64,000 nucleotides of DNA from a bacterium SCSIO 12643. GTDB lineage: Bacteria; Bacteroidota; Bacteroidia; Flavobacteriales_G; Salibacteraceae. Every line of letters begins with the position of its first letter. Position 1 is the stretch's first letter. Under the pieces are notes generated by a model. It had not been told where the DNA came from. It saw only the letters and a list, made by a program, of their open reading frames with translations, and did no database searches. Below are positions 19,323 through 28,595 of the stretch, piece by piece. The stretch covers positions 1,736,001 through 1,800,000 of the forward strand of contig CP073750.1 of NCBI GenBank assembly GCA_024398135.1, in the 5' to 3' direction. The position numbers and the translations under genes were made by a program.

Positions 19323-21056
19323 ATGAGAAAACTTTTACTATTAGGAGGTATAACTATGAGCTTCATTGGAGCTTCAATTCATGTGGACGCCCAGACGCGG
19401 TACATGGAAGAAGTTTTCACTGATGCCCAAATTATGGTCACCAAGGATGTGACATATGGAACCAATGTGGATGTGATGAAAAACACCCAATTATTGGATC
19501 CTGCATATTTAGTTGCCAATCAGGCGACAATTGTATCAGAAATGACTACGCTAAAAACGGCATACCAAACAGGGGCACCAATCCCTGCGGCTTATTATTT
19601 GCCATATGCTTTAGATACAACTACAAAGGTAAAAATCAGCGATTTGAAAATGGATGTATATGAACCGATGACCTCGGCAGATACATTGGCAAATCGTCCG
19701 GTTATTGTTTATATCCACACCGGAAACTTCTTGCCAACTGGTGTGAATCAGGGCCCGGCTGGGTCAAAAGAAGATTCCGCAGCCGTTGAATTATGTAAAC
19801 AATGGTCAAAACGTGGATACGTTGCTGTTGCAGCAAATTACCGTCACGGTTGGAATCCTGCGGCTACTGGTCCTACAGGAGAGATCATTAGACGTGCGAC
19901 ATTATTAAATGCAGTATACCGTGCAATTCACGATATCAAACAAGTCGTACGTGTATTACGTGATGATGCCTCCGGATCAAATACTTATGCCATTAACCCT
20001 GGAAAAATCGCCATTTATGGTCAGGGATCAGGTGGATATGTGGCCCTAGCTTACAATACTTTAGATAAAACTGCTGAAATGGCATTACCAAAATTCACCA
20101 ATCCGGCAACCGGTGCTTCTTTTATTAATGAAGCTATTGTTGGAAATATCGCAGGTGATGACGGATTGTTAAACATGTACTTCAATAATGGTCAAACCAC
20201 CGATATTCAAGCGTGTATTAATGCTGGTGGTGCGTTGGCTGACATTAGCTGGTTAGAAGGCAATATTGAAGCTCCGATGATTACTGTTCATGCAGTAAGA
20301 GATGCGTTTGCTCCTTTTGATACCGGAACTGTAATTGTACCAACTACCGGTGAAAACGTGGTAGACGTAAATGGTCCAAACATGTTTATTCCTAAAGCCG
20401 TTTCATTGGGATTAAATGATTCGTTTAAAGATTTACAATTAACGGATGACTATACGATTTCTGCGCGTTCAAAATATGGACAGACGTTCAATAACATTCC
20501 TTCTATAAACATCAACAACCCGGTAGTGATTGACAACAATGCTGAAGGTTTATTTGCTTTGGATTTTGACTTAAACAATGGTGCCCCTTGGGAATGGTGG
20601 ACATTGACTGATTTACAAGCTTTAGAAGCCTATTATGCATCAATCGGTATTACAATTGATGCGAATGACATTCATACCAAAGCATTGTTGACAAATCCAA
20701 CGATGTCAAAAAATCAGGCACTGAACTTCATTGATACAATTCAAGGCTATATCCACCCTCGTATTATGCGTGCGATGCAAATTGGAGATTGGGAGCCATT
20801 ATCAGTTAATAAAGTGAATCCAAACACGACATTCAAAGTAGCTCCAAATCCAGCGGAGGATCAAATCCGTATTTCAAGTGCAAACGGAAATATGACTTTC
20901 ATTCAAATCTTTGATGTGACTGGAAAAGTAGTATATACTGAAAACACTAATGTGGCTAACAGAACCATTCAGGTAGGTCATTTACCAAAAGGTGTTTACG
21001 TAATTCATGTAGATACTGACTCTGGTTCAAACGTAGAAAAACTGGTGATCAAGTAA
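19323..21056 (+). CDS. Secreted alpha/beta-hydrolase (carboxylesterase-like) with T9SS tail
   Basis: A 577-residue protein with a signal peptide (ending HVDAQ). The hydrolase core has DVYEP...RPVIVYIHTGNF, an oxyanion region, and the nucleophile elbow GQGSGG with Ser236. RRATLLNAVYRAIHDIKQVVRVLRDD matches esterases of the BD-FAE/acetyl-esterase type. The tail VAPNPAEDQIRIS to LVIK is a type A T9SS sorting signal, so the enzyme is exported to the surface. It is in one operon with the TonB receptor just upstream. Substrate unknown; an acyl ester of a glycan or polyester is plausible. Confidence 0.85.
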   Translation: MRKLLLLGGITMSFIGASIHVDAQTRYMEEVFTDAQIMVTKDVTYGTNVDVMKNTQLLDPAYLVANQATIVSEMTTLKTAYQTGAPIPAAYYLPYALDTTTKVKISDLKMDVYEPMTSADTLANRPVIVYIHTGNFLPTGVNQGPAGSKEDSAAVELCKQWSKRGYVAVAANYRHGWNPAATGPTGEIIRRATLLNAVYRAIHDIKQVVRVLRDDASGSNTYAINPGKIAIYGQGSGGYVALAYNTLDKTAEMALPKFTNPATGASFINEAIVGNIAGDDGLLNMYFNNGQTTDIQACINAGGALADISWLEGNIEAPMITVHAVRDAFAPFDTGTVIVPTTGENVVDVNGPNMFIPKAVSLGLNDSFKDLQLTDDYTISARSKYGQTFNNIPSININNPVVIDNNAEGLFALDFDLNNGAPWEWWTLTDLQALEAYYASIGITIDANDIHTKALLTNPTMSKNQALNFIDTIQGYIHPRIMRAMQIGDWEPLSVNKVNPNTTFKVAPNPAEDQIRISSANGNMTFIQIFDVTGKVVYTENTNVANRTIQVGHLPKGVYVIHVDTDSGSNVEKLVIK

Positions 21057-21081
21057 ACCTCTAAATACATCTAAACCAGGT

Positions 21082-21112
21082 AAGGCCAGCATCTCGTATG
21101 TTGGCCTTTCTA
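21082..21112 (+). terminator. Intrinsic terminator after the receptor/esterase operon
   Basis: AAGGCCAGCAT (21082-21092) and ATGTTGGCCTT (21098-21108) form a stem with one G-T pair and a CTCGT loop, followed by a short T-rich run. Confidence 0.8.
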
Positions 21113-21191
21113 TTTCATCAAAATGAAGTTTTGTCAAAATCCACACAATTTAGATTCTTAAATCATCATTATTTTGCTAAAAATTAGAACC

Positions 21192-21548
21192 ATGGAGAAA
21201 AGACATTATGCGGTTATGGATTCTTACAATAGAAAACTAACTATTAAAATAAAAGACCAGATATTAGCTGAAACTACAAATGCCATCATCTTAAAAGAAG
21301 TGGGTAAAGGTGTATATGATCCGGTGTTTTACGTACCAAAAGAAGATTTGGTCGCAGAACTGGTGCCTGAAAATGAAAGATCAAGTACATGTCCGATAAA
21401 GGGAGCTGCTTCATACTGGAATTTAGAAACTCCAACTGAAAACTATTTTGCCTGGAGCTACGAAGAACCACTACCAAGAGCTAAAAAAATCAAAGGTTAT
21501 GTTGCTTTTAATATGGAGTATGTGACTTTGATTTCTGAGCCGATTTAA
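21192..21548 (+). CDS. DUF427 domain protein
   Basis: From ATG 21192 the protein has 118 residues; a TTG six codons earlier is less likely. The order is typical of DUF427: YVPKEDLVAELV, the Cys-containing TCPIKGAASYWNLE, then NYFAWSYEEPLPRAKKIKGYVAFNMEYV. The family is widespread and soluble, with no established reaction. It is a single gene, and it converges on purL across a shared terminator. Confidence 0.9.
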   Translation: MEKRHYAVMDSYNRKLTIKIKDQILAETTNAIILKEVGKGVYDPVFYVPKEDLVAELVPENERSSTCPIKGAASYWNLETPTENYFAWSYEEPLPRAKKIKGYVAFNMEYVTLISEPI

Positions 21549-21575
21549 ACGGTACACGTTTTAATTATCAAAATA

Positions 21576-21609
21576 AAAAGCCCCGGTGAATATATTCACC
21601 GGGGCTTTT
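21576..21609. terminator. Bidirectional terminator between DUF427 gene and purL
   Basis: A perfect 34-bp palindrome: AAAAGCCCCGGTGAATA (21576-21592) directly followed by its complement (21593-21609). With As on the left and Ts on the right it works on both strands and serves both converging genes. Confidence 0.95.
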
Positions 21610-21649
21610 GCTTATTCTCTTAAACGATTTTACTTCTTACTTGAAATGG

Positions 21650-24600
21650 TTACTGAGCTTGTCGAAGTACCCATTCTTTGGCATTCATAAACGCCTGAAT
21701 CCATGGAGAAACCACATCGTTTTTATTTCCTTCCGGATAGTATCCCCAGTTCCATGGGAATACCGAACGTTCAAAGTGTGGCATCATAGCCAAATGACGT
21801 CCATCCGCACTTGCGATTCCCGCTGTATTATAATCCGATCCGTTTGGATTTCCAGGGTAACCTTCATGGCTGTATTTTCCAACGATATTGTATGCAGATT
21901 CTGCTTCCGGTAAATTGAATTTACCTTCCCCATGTGCTACCCAAATTCCTAATTTAGTTCCGGATAATGACCCTAACATCACTGAATTATTTTCAGGAAT
22001 CGTCACGTTCACAAATCCAGATTCAAATTTACCAGAATCATTATGTAATAATTTTGGATGCTCTTCATGCTCCGGATATAACAATCCTAACTCACCCATC
22101 AACTGACAACCGTTACAAATACCTAAACTCATGGTATCCTCACGTGCATAGAACGCATCTAAGGCCGCTTTAGCTTTCTCGTTATACAAGAATGCTCCAG
22201 CCCATCCTTTAGCCGATCCCAGTACGTCAGAATTCGAAAATCCTCCTACGTATGCAATGAAATTTACATCACTCAAATCTTCAGCTCCCGAAATCAAATC
22301 GGTCATATGTACATCCTTCACATCAAATCCAGCCAGGTGCATCGCATAAGCCATCTCACGATCGCCATTCACACCTTTCTCACGGATAATAGCTGCTTTG
22401 ATTCCTGACTTTTCTTTTCGATCCGGATTTAATCCTAATGCGGCAAAATCACCAATAAACCCTTCTGGAAATTCGTATGATAACGCCTGATTTTTATAAT
22501 TGTTAAAACGCGCTGTAGCTAGTTCTTCTCCCGATTGTTTTTGATCTAACAAATATGAAGTCTTATACCAAGTATCACGTAAACTATCAATATCGAACAT
22601 GTAGGTATTCGCAGCTGTTTTCACCGTCATCATTCGATCACCAATCACGTTACCAATCGTGTAATGCGAAGCACCTACCGCGGTTAATGCATCCGTTACA
22701 TCTGCTAAATCTGCTTGTACCACCTGTACCAGTACACCTGATTTTTCTGAGAAGAAAATCTGCACATCATCTGCTCCGTTGATTCCGGTTAAGTCCACAC
22801 TTAAACCTAAATCTGTTTCTGCAAATGTCATTTCCAATAAAGCAGTCAACATACCACCTGCAGAAATATCATGACCAGCTAAAATCTTATCATCTGAAAT
22901 TAACTTCTGAAGCGCATCAAACGTAGCTGCAAATTTCTCTGCAGATTTAATATGCGGTGCACTGTCACCAATTTTATTCAAAGTTTGCGCAAAACTACTA
23001 CCACCTAATTTGAAATCATCTTCTGATAAATCAATGTAAACCATTGATGACTCATAATTTGGTTTTAATACCGGCTCTACCACTTTATTTAAATGAGATA
23101 CTTCACCTACTGCTGAAATAATAACCGTGCCTGGTGCATACACCACGTCATCTTTATATTTCTGCGTCATAGAAAGTGAATCTTTACCCGTAGGAATATT
23201 CAATCCTAACTCACATGCAAAATCACTGATTCCCTGTACCGCCTCATATAAACGAGAATTCTCTCCTTCGTTTTTCGCTGGCCACATCCAATTGGCACTT
23301 AATGAGACACCTTTGATTCCACCATCTATCGGAGCCCAAATCATATTGGTTAAGGCTTCTGCTATAGACGCTTGAGACCCTGCGGTTGGATCAATTAATG
23401 CTGAAACCGGTGCATGCCCAATCGCAGTCGCAATTCCTTTTTCACCACGGTAATCTAAAGCCATCACCCCAACGTTGTTTAATGGCAATTGAATTGGTCC
23501 GGCAGCTTGTTGTTTTGCCACACGTCCGGTTACACATCTATCCACCTTATTGATCAACCAATCTTTACAAGCAACAGCCTCTAACTGTAAGACATTATTC
23601 AAATACTCTTGAATTTTGCTCGCCTCATATACTAAACCATCAAAATTTGAGGTGTGCTTTTGATCCTCAAGGATGGTTTTTGGAGAAGAACCAAACATGT
23701 GTGTCAAGTCCCAGTCCATTGGGTTTTCACCCGATTTTTTATTTTCAAAAACAAAACGATGATCCCCTGTAGTTTCACCCACCACATAAATTGGAGCACG
23801 TTCACGTTTTGCAATTTTATTGATATGATCAATATGTTTTTCATCAATCACCAATCCCATTCTTTCCTGAGATTCGTTACCGATAATTTCTTTATCAGAT
23901 AAAGTTGGATCTCCAACCGGTAGTTTATTGACATCAATCACCCCTCCGGTTTCTTCAACCAATTCACTCAAACAGTTGAGGTGTCCACCAGCACCGTGAT
24001 CGTGAATCGAAACGATTGGGTTTTCATCTTGCTCACTTAATGCACGTACGACATTGTAGGCACGTTTTTGCATTTCCGGGTTTGAACGTTGAATGGCATT
24101 TAACTCAATACCACTTGAAAACTCACCGGTTGCTACAGACGATACAGCTCCACCGCCCATTCCGATACGGTAGTTATCACCACCCATCACCACGATTTTA
24201 TCTCCGGTTTTTGGGGTGTCTTTCAATGCATCTCCAAGTTTTCCATATCCAATCCCTCCGGCTTGCATAATCACCTTATCATAACCGAATTTCTTTCCGC
24301 CTTCTTCGTGCTCAAAAGTTAATACCGATCCATTAATCAAAGGTTGACCGAATTTATTACCAAAATCAGATGCTCCGTTTGAAGCTTTGATCAAAATGTC
24401 CATTGGTGTTTGGTATAACCAATCACGTTCTGCCATTTTATCTTCCCACGAACGATTTTCTTCCAAACGAGAATAAGCCGTCATATACACTGCCGTTCCT
24501 GCTAAAGGCATAGAACCTTTACCTCCGGCCATACGGTCGCGAATCTCACCACCACTTCCCGTTGCCGCACCATTAAAAGGCTCTACAGTGGTTGGGAAGT

Positions 24601-25348
24601 TGTGTGTTTCTGCTTTCAGAGAAATTACAGAATCAAAATCTTTGGTTTCAAACTCAGAAGCTTCATCCTGACGGTTTGGCGCAAATTGCTCCACTTTTGG
24701 ACCTTTGATGAATGCTACGTTGTCTTTATATGCCGAAACAATTTTGTTTGGATTCTCCTTTGAGGTTTTCTTGATCAAGGAGAACAACGAATTTGGCATC
24801 TCTTCTCCATCAATGATAAACTGACCATTAAAAATCTTGTGTCTACAGTGTTCTGAATTTACTTGAGAAAAACCAAACACCTCACTATCGGTCAATTTTC
24901 TATTTAATGATTTCGCTACTGATTCCAGGTATTCAATTTCCTCATCGCTCAAAGCCAATCCTTCAGATTGGTTATATGCAGCCAAATCATCAATATATTG
25001 CACTTTTTCAGGCTCGATCTCAATGGTATAAATATCTTGCCCTAAACCATTGTACATGGCTTGAAGCATTGAATCATATGAAGCATTCTCATCAGATGCC
25101 ACAAAAAACTCTTCAATTCTTTCAATTCCGGAGATTCCCATATTTTGAGAAATCTCCACCGCATTGGTACTCCAAGGCGTAATCATTTCCTTTCTTGGTC
25201 CAATATAAAACCCGGATAAAGTGTCCGAATCAACCAACTTAGCTCCACCAAAAAGCCATTCTAGCTTAGGGAAGTCTTCAGATGAAAGGTTTGTGGAAAG
25301 TCCAACAGCATAGATTTTATCTGTTGAAGTGGCAAAAAATTTAATCAT
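21650..25348 (-). CDS. purL: Phosphoribosylformylglycinamidine synthase, single-chain form
   Basis: A 1232-residue enzyme of purine synthesis that converts FGAR, ATP and glutamine to FGAM. It is the large fused type: N-terminal PurS-like region, linker (SDSEVFGFSQVNSEHCRHKIFNG contains the family's NSEHCRH motif), two ATP-grasp-like AIR-synthase halves (ETHNFPT; GGKGSMPLAG; GIGYGKLGD), and a C-terminal glutamine amidotransferase with nucleophile Cys1078 in GICNGCQ and the His/Glu region MMPHFERS. Length matches the family. It is a single-gene unit with a -7 box TACTTTTG on the minus strand at 25394-25401. Confidence 0.97.
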   Translation of the reverse strand: MIKFFATSTDKIYAVGLSTNLSSEDFPKLEWLFGGAKLVDSDTLSGFYIGPRKEMITPWSTNAVEISQNMGISGIERIEEFFVASDENASYDSMLQAMYNGLGQDIYTIEIEPEKVQYIDDLAAYNQSEGLALSDEEIEYLESVAKSLNRKLTDSEVFGFSQVNSEHCRHKIFNGQFIIDGEEMPNSLFSLIKKTSKENPNKIVSAYKDNVAFIKGPKVEQFAPNRQDEASEFETKDFDSVISLKAETHNFPTTVEPFNGAATGSGGEIRDRMAGGKGSMPLAGTAVYMTAYSRLEENRSWEDKMAERDWLYQTPMDILIKASNGASDFGNKFGQPLINGSVLTFEHEEGGKKFGYDKVIMQAGGIGYGKLGDALKDTPKTGDKIVVMGGDNYRIGMGGGAVSSVATGEFSSGIELNAIQRSNPEMQKRAYNVVRALSEQDENPIVSIHDHGAGGHLNCLSELVEETGGVIDVNKLPVGDPTLSDKEIIGNESQERMGLVIDEKHIDHINKIAKRERAPIYVVGETTGDHRFVFENKKSGENPMDWDLTHMFGSSPKTILEDQKHTSNFDGLVYEASKIQEYLNNVLQLEAVACKDWLINKVDRCVTGRVAKQQAAGPIQLPLNNVGVMALDYRGEKGIATAIGHAPVSALIDPTAGSQASIAEALTNMIWAPIDGGIKGVSLSANWMWPAKNEGENSRLYEAVQGISDFACELGLNIPTGKDSLSMTQKYKDDVVYAPGTVIISAVGEVSHLNKVVEPVLKPNYESSMVYIDLSEDDFKLGGSSFAQTLNKIGDSAPHIKSAEKFAATFDALQKLISDDKILAGHDISAGGMLTALLEMTFAETDLGLSVDLTGINGADDVQIFFSEKSGVLVQVVQADLADVTDALTAVGASHYTIGNVIGDRMMTVKTAANTYMFDIDSLRDTWYKTSYLLDQKQSGEELATARFNNYKNQALSYEFPEGFIGDFAALGLNPDRKEKSGIKAAIIREKGVNGDREMAYAMHLAGFDVKDVHMTDLISGAEDLSDVNFIAYVGGFSNSDVLGSAKGWAGAFLYNEKAKAALDAFYAREDTMSLGICNGCQLMGELGLLYPEHEEHPKLLHNDSGKFESGFVNVTIPENNSVMLGSLSGTKLGIWVAHGEGKFNLPEAESAYNIVGKYSHEGYPGNPNGSDYNTAGIASADGRHLAMMPHFERSVFPWNWGYYPEGNKNDVVSPWIQAFMNAKEWVLRQAQ

Positions 25349-25393
25349 TTGATACGTGTTTTAAACCCAATTTGCTCAATTATTTTGAGATTG

Positions 25394-25401
25394 CAAAAGT
25401 A
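25394..25401 (-). promoter_or_regulatory. purL promoter, -7 box
   Basis: On the minus strand the sequence reads TACTTTTG, matching TAnnTTTG, about 45 bp upstream of the purL start. A TTTG lies 23 bp further upstream as a possible -33 element. Confidence 0.55.
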
Positions 25402-25458
25402 AGAAACCTCTTGCAATGACTAATCAAATTACCGCTTTGATTTTAAGCAACAAAAATC

Positions 25459-25489
25459 TTGTGAAGTTCTGTTTCTAATGATATTTTAG
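25459..25489 (+). promoter_or_regulatory. Promoter of the PNGase F-like gene
   Basis: TTG at 25459-25461 and TATTTTAG at 25482-25489 are 20 bp apart, ending 20 bp before the ATG. TATTTTAG recurs before the genes at 9041, 28596 and 42449, and looks like a local variant of the -7 box. Confidence 0.5.
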
Positions 25490-25509
25490 CGTTTTAAATA
25501 TTATTAGGA

Positions 25510-27507
25510 ATGAGGAATTTATACGTTTTAGGGTTTATTTTTTTAAGTACAGTTCTTTCCATTCAATCTTTATTTGCTGCTGACGGTGACACAACTGTCG
25601 TAAATGCGCATCAGGAAGTGCACTGGAATTGGAACGGAAATTTTTATGACACTGTGAGTTTTCCAACGACTGGAACTTACCAAAAAGTGATCATGCATTA
25701 CAAACTGGGATGTCCTAGTATTGGTTGTAGTGCGTGGGATTATACCACAACTATTCAACTTTGGGATGAGAACAATACCAGTGACAAATTTGAACTGGCT
25801 AAAGTGATTACGCCATATGCCGGGAATAAAAACCAGGGATGGTTTCACGAGTATAAATTTGACGTAACGCATTTAATGCCGATCCTTCAAGGAAACAAGG
25901 TAATAAATGCACGTTATGATGGATGGCAAGATGGTTTTACCATTACCGTATTCTTCGAGTTCATTGAAGGTACACCTCCACGTACCCCACTCAGTGTAGA
26001 TCCAATCTATTTTGGTGGTTATAAATATGGGGATAATTCCGATCCAATTAACACGAAATTACAAACGGTTAATGTAACTAAAAACGCAAATACACAAGAA
26101 GCTGAATTCATCATTACAGCTACTGGTCATGGATTTGGGAATAACAATGGTCAGGGAACTAACCCTGAAAACTGTGCAGAGTTTTGCGATAAATGGTATA
26201 AGTTAAAAATCGATAACAGTACCATTGCACAGCAAACGGTATGGAGAAACGATTGTGGTAGTGAGCCGCTTTACGCTCAAACCGGAACCTGGGTATATAA
26301 CCGTGCGGGATGGTGTCCTGGAAGTGAAAGTCAAGTGTTTAGACATGACATTACTGATTTTGTAGATGGCAAAACCGATTTTGATGTAAAAGTAGATTGG
26401 CAAAACTATACGGCAAACAATGTAAACATGAGTTATAACATTAGTGCTCAGGTAATTCAATATGGTGGTGCAAACCACACATTAGATGCTGAGATTTACG
26501 ATGTATTAAATCCAAATACATACGACCGTTATTCTCGTTACAATCCAACGGCTCAAAAGCCGAGAGTGATCCTAAGAAATACAGGTTCCAGCACTTTATA
26601 CAGTGCAAAAATCAAGTATGGTGTTGAAGGTGGAACTTTCTACACAGCAGACTGGGTAGGCCAATTAGAGTTTATGGAGAGTGAAGAAGTAGAACTTCCA
26701 ATTCCGGATCATAACTTCTTTAAAGGAAGTAGCGCAAAGATTTTTAGTGCTGAGGTACTTCAACCTAATGGCGGAACAGATGAAGTTCCTAGCAACAACA
26801 AATTCAAAACTTCATTCAATACTCTGGATCAATACAACGGAGAGATCTTATTAACGGTAAGAACCAATAATGAAGGACAAGATACCTGGTATAGAATTAC
26901 AAATGCTCAGGATTCAGTAGTTCTACTAAGAAACAACTTAAGTGACAATACTTTCTACCGCGACACTTTGACTTTACCGGATGGAGCGTATACTTTCTAC
27001 ATCGAAGATGCAGGAGGTGACGGGCTTTCATGGTGGGCAAACACGGCTCAAGGAAATGGTTCTATGCAGTTTAAAAACATTGGATTGCCAAATAGTCAAC
27101 CACCATTGTTTATCAATACCATGGAGCCAGATTTTGGAAACTTCTTCGTTCACAATTTCTCTGTAGGTTATGATATCGTAGATGGAAACCCGAATTATGA
27201 TGAAACCATTTGGACTCCATCAGGGCCAGTGGGTATTCAAAAATATGAGCACAAACAAGAGTCTGGTTTAATCAAAATGTATCCTAACCCAGCTGAAGAT
27301 GTGGTAAACATCGAATCCGTAGAAATGGAAGGACGTGTATTGATTCAAGTATACAACCAAATTGGAAAACTGGTATTCCAAAGTCATAAATCCATGAACA
27401 TGGGACAAAACGAACAAATTGATGTAGCGGGTTGGACTAGCGGAATCTACCACATTTCAGTGAGTGATGACCTAAAACGTGAGACAATTACATTTATCAA
27501 AAAGTAA
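25510..27507 (+). CDS. Secreted PNGase F-like glycoamidase with T9SS tail
   Basis: A 665-residue secreted protein. A signal peptide (ending SLFAADG) is followed by two jelly-roll domains of the peptide-N-glycosidase F type: HYKLGCPSIGCSAWDYTTTIQLWD in the first, and the paired-Cys loop CAEFCDKWYKLKID plus GTWVYNRAGWCPGSESQVFRHDITDF in the second. A further beta-rich module (residues ~440-545, GDGLSWWA) and a T9SS tail (KMYPNPAEDVVNI) follow. PNGase F removes N-linked glycans from glycoproteins by cutting at Asn. The domain match is clear; whether catalytic residues are complete needs alignment. Confidence 0.88.
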   Translation: MRNLYVLGFIFLSTVLSIQSLFAADGDTTVVNAHQEVHWNWNGNFYDTVSFPTTGTYQKVIMHYKLGCPSIGCSAWDYTTTIQLWDENNTSDKFELAKVITPYAGNKNQGWFHEYKFDVTHLMPILQGNKVINARYDGWQDGFTITVFFEFIEGTPPRTPLSVDPIYFGGYKYGDNSDPINTKLQTVNVTKNANTQEAEFIITATGHGFGNNNGQGTNPENCAEFCDKWYKLKIDNSTIAQQTVWRNDCGSEPLYAQTGTWVYNRAGWCPGSESQVFRHDITDFVDGKTDFDVKVDWQNYTANNVNMSYNISAQVIQYGGANHTLDAEIYDVLNPNTYDRYSRYNPTAQKPRVILRNTGSSTLYSAKIKYGVEGGTFYTADWVGQLEFMESEEVELPIPDHNFFKGSSAKIFSAEVLQPNGGTDEVPSNNKFKTSFNTLDQYNGEILLTVRTNNEGQDTWYRITNAQDSVVLLRNNLSDNTFYRDTLTLPDGAYTFYIEDAGGDGLSWWANTAQGNGSMQFKNIGLPNSQPPLFINTMEPDFGNFFVHNFSVGYDIVDGNPNYDETIWTPSGPVGIQKYEHKQESGLIKMYPNPAEDVVNIESVEMEGRVLIQVYNQIGKLVFQSHKSMNMGQNEQIDVAGWTSGIYHISVSDDLKRETITFIKK

Positions 27508-27530
27508 TTTGAAACAACATATTTATGAGG

Positions 27531-27556
27531 GGCCAATCTACGGATTGGCCTTTTTT
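27531..27556 (+). terminator. Intrinsic terminator after the PNGase F-like gene
   Basis: GGCCAATC (27531-27538) and GATTGGCC (27543-27550) enclose a stable TACG tetraloop, followed by six Ts. Confidence 0.93.
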
Positions 27557-27609
27557 ATGCTTTATACTTTGGTATCTTAAACGAGGTTATTTGTTGAAAT
27601 TATTGATTG

Positions 27610-27644
27610 TTTGGTTTCTAAAATCCAAAATTCTAATACATTTG
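27610..27644 (+). promoter_or_regulatory. Promoter of the CAU tRNA
   Basis: TTTG (27610-27613) and TACATTTG (27637-27644) match the Bacteroidetes -33 and -7 elements with a slightly long 23-bp gap. The tRNA starts 22 bp downstream. Confidence 0.6.
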
Positions 27645-27666
27645 CAGCCTTGATGATTATTCATCA

Positions 27667-27740
27667 GGGCCCATAGCTCAGTTGGTTAGAGCATCTGACT
27701 CATAATCAGAGGGTCACAGGTTCGAGCCCTGTTGGGCCCA
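27667..27740 (+). tRNA. tRNA with CAT anticodon (Ile2 or elongator Met)
   Basis: A 74-nt cloverleaf: acceptor GGGCCCA pairs with TGGGCCC, D-arm GCTCAGTTGGTTAGAGC, anticodon arm TCTGA-CTCATAA-TCAGA with anticodon CAT, T-arm ACAGG-TTCGAGC-CCTGT, discriminator A. CCA is not encoded. A CAT anticodon can be elongator Met or the lysidine-modified Ile tRNA; it is not the initiator, since the acceptor is fully paired. Confidence 0.95.
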
Positions 27741-27830
27741 CACAGGAGGACATTTAGTCGATTTGGCTGCTTGTCCTCTTTTTGTATCCACACCTTTCTC
27801 CCTCTCCCCACCGCACAACCCCTATAAGTC

Positions 27831-28142
27831 TTATTTAATCCGATTTTCAATTTCAATACACGCCAATAACATATCATAGCATTTTTGCGCAACTGGAATA
27901 AGCTCCTCTCCTCTATCCGATGTTTTAGTTTGGTGCGCATTATCCATAAAGCTACCATAGATTTCGGTCCAACGATCGGAAACCTGCTCTTTCTCCATGC
28001 CCATCAACTGGGCCACCATGGGTTGAATATCCAAACAATATCTGCCATAATCGTCTAATCCGATTTGGCGTAAACCTTCGGTGAGTTGGTTATGTTTTAA
28101 GTCTTGCTGAATGAGTTGGAGAATAAGGTCTTTGTTTTTCAT
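27831..28142 (-). CDS. Small hypothetical protein
   Basis: A 103-residue soluble, mostly helical protein (MKNKDLILQLIQQDLKHNQL at the N-terminus) without recognised family. Trp/Tyr/Asp composition and codon use look like real coding sequence. It is divergent from the HTH gene at 28308, and the 165 bp between them hold four phased repeats, so that regulator may control it. The 3' end overlaps only shadow frames. Other frames across the tRNA are not credible genes. Confidence 0.6.
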   Translation of the reverse strand: MKNKDLILQLIQQDLKHNQLTEGLRQIGLDDYGRYCLDIQPMVAQLMGMEKEQVSDRWTEIYGSFMDNAHQTKTSDRGEELIPVAQKCYDMLLACIEIENRIK

Positions 28143-28158
28143 AATATGTTTTTAATTT

Positions 28159-28263
28159 CCAATAAAGAACTTTAAAAGTTTATTTATCTCCCTTTAAAGC
28201 ATTTCAAAGTTATATAAAGATTTTTAAAACTCCCAATAAAGCATATTTTCATCCTTAAAACAT
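28159..28263. repeat. Four helically phased direct repeats (candidate operators)
   Basis: Four copies of a CC(A/T)(A/T)TAAAGCAT-like element start at 28159 (CCAATAAAGAAC), 28191 (CCTTTAAAGCAT), 28233 (CCAATAAAGCAT) and 28253 (CCTTAAAACAT). The gaps of 32, 42 and 20 bp are close to 3, 4 and 2 turns of DNA, so all sites face the same side. They fill the space between two divergent genes, one of which is a small HTH regulator. Confidence 0.55.
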
Positions 28264-28277
28264 TTATTTTTCTTCAT

Positions 28278-28285
28278 TATTTTTG
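28278..28285 (+). promoter_or_regulatory. -7 box of the HTH gene
   Basis: TATTTTTG fits TAnnTTTG and lies 22 bp before the ATG at 28308, directly after the last phased repeat. Confidence 0.5.
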
Positions 28286-28307
28286 GTACTAAATCATAGC
28301 AATTACT

Positions 28308-28517
28308 ATGGGTAAGCCTGTATATAATCGAATAAAAGCAGTTCTGGCTGAAAAAGGAAAAACCAATAATTGGTTAGCTGAAGAAATAGATATGAATACA
28401 AATACTATTTCAAAATGGTGTCGAAATGATATGCAACCCAGAATTGAAAATTTATTCCAAGTAGCCAAAGCATTAGATGTAGACGTAAGAGAACTTTTGG
28501 TATCTACTAAAAAGTAA
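28308..28517 (+). CDS. XRE-family HTH regulator (Cro/C1 type)
   Basis: A 69-residue protein that is almost only a Cro/C1 helix-turn-helix domain: NRIKAVLAEKGKTNNWLAEEIDMNTNTISKWCRN, then QPRIENLFQVAKALDVDVRELL. Such stand-alone domains usually repress their own promoter and neighbouring genes. The phased repeats just upstream are the natural candidate sites. It opens the row of small genes that runs to about 32.0 kb. Confidence 0.92.
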   Translation: MGKPVYNRIKAVLAEKGKTNNWLAEEIDMNTNTISKWCRNDMQPRIENLFQVAKALDVDVRELLVSTKK

Positions 28518-28595
28518 AACGTTTATTTTAGCATTGTACCAACATGAAATAATACAGCCCTTCTTGCCATATACTAAACTTTAGCAATTATTAAA

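Noticed and set aside
27686-27958. Minus-strand ORF across the CAU tRNA
   Set aside because: It runs through the tRNA and overlaps the 27831-28142 gene in another frame; composition is not protein-like.
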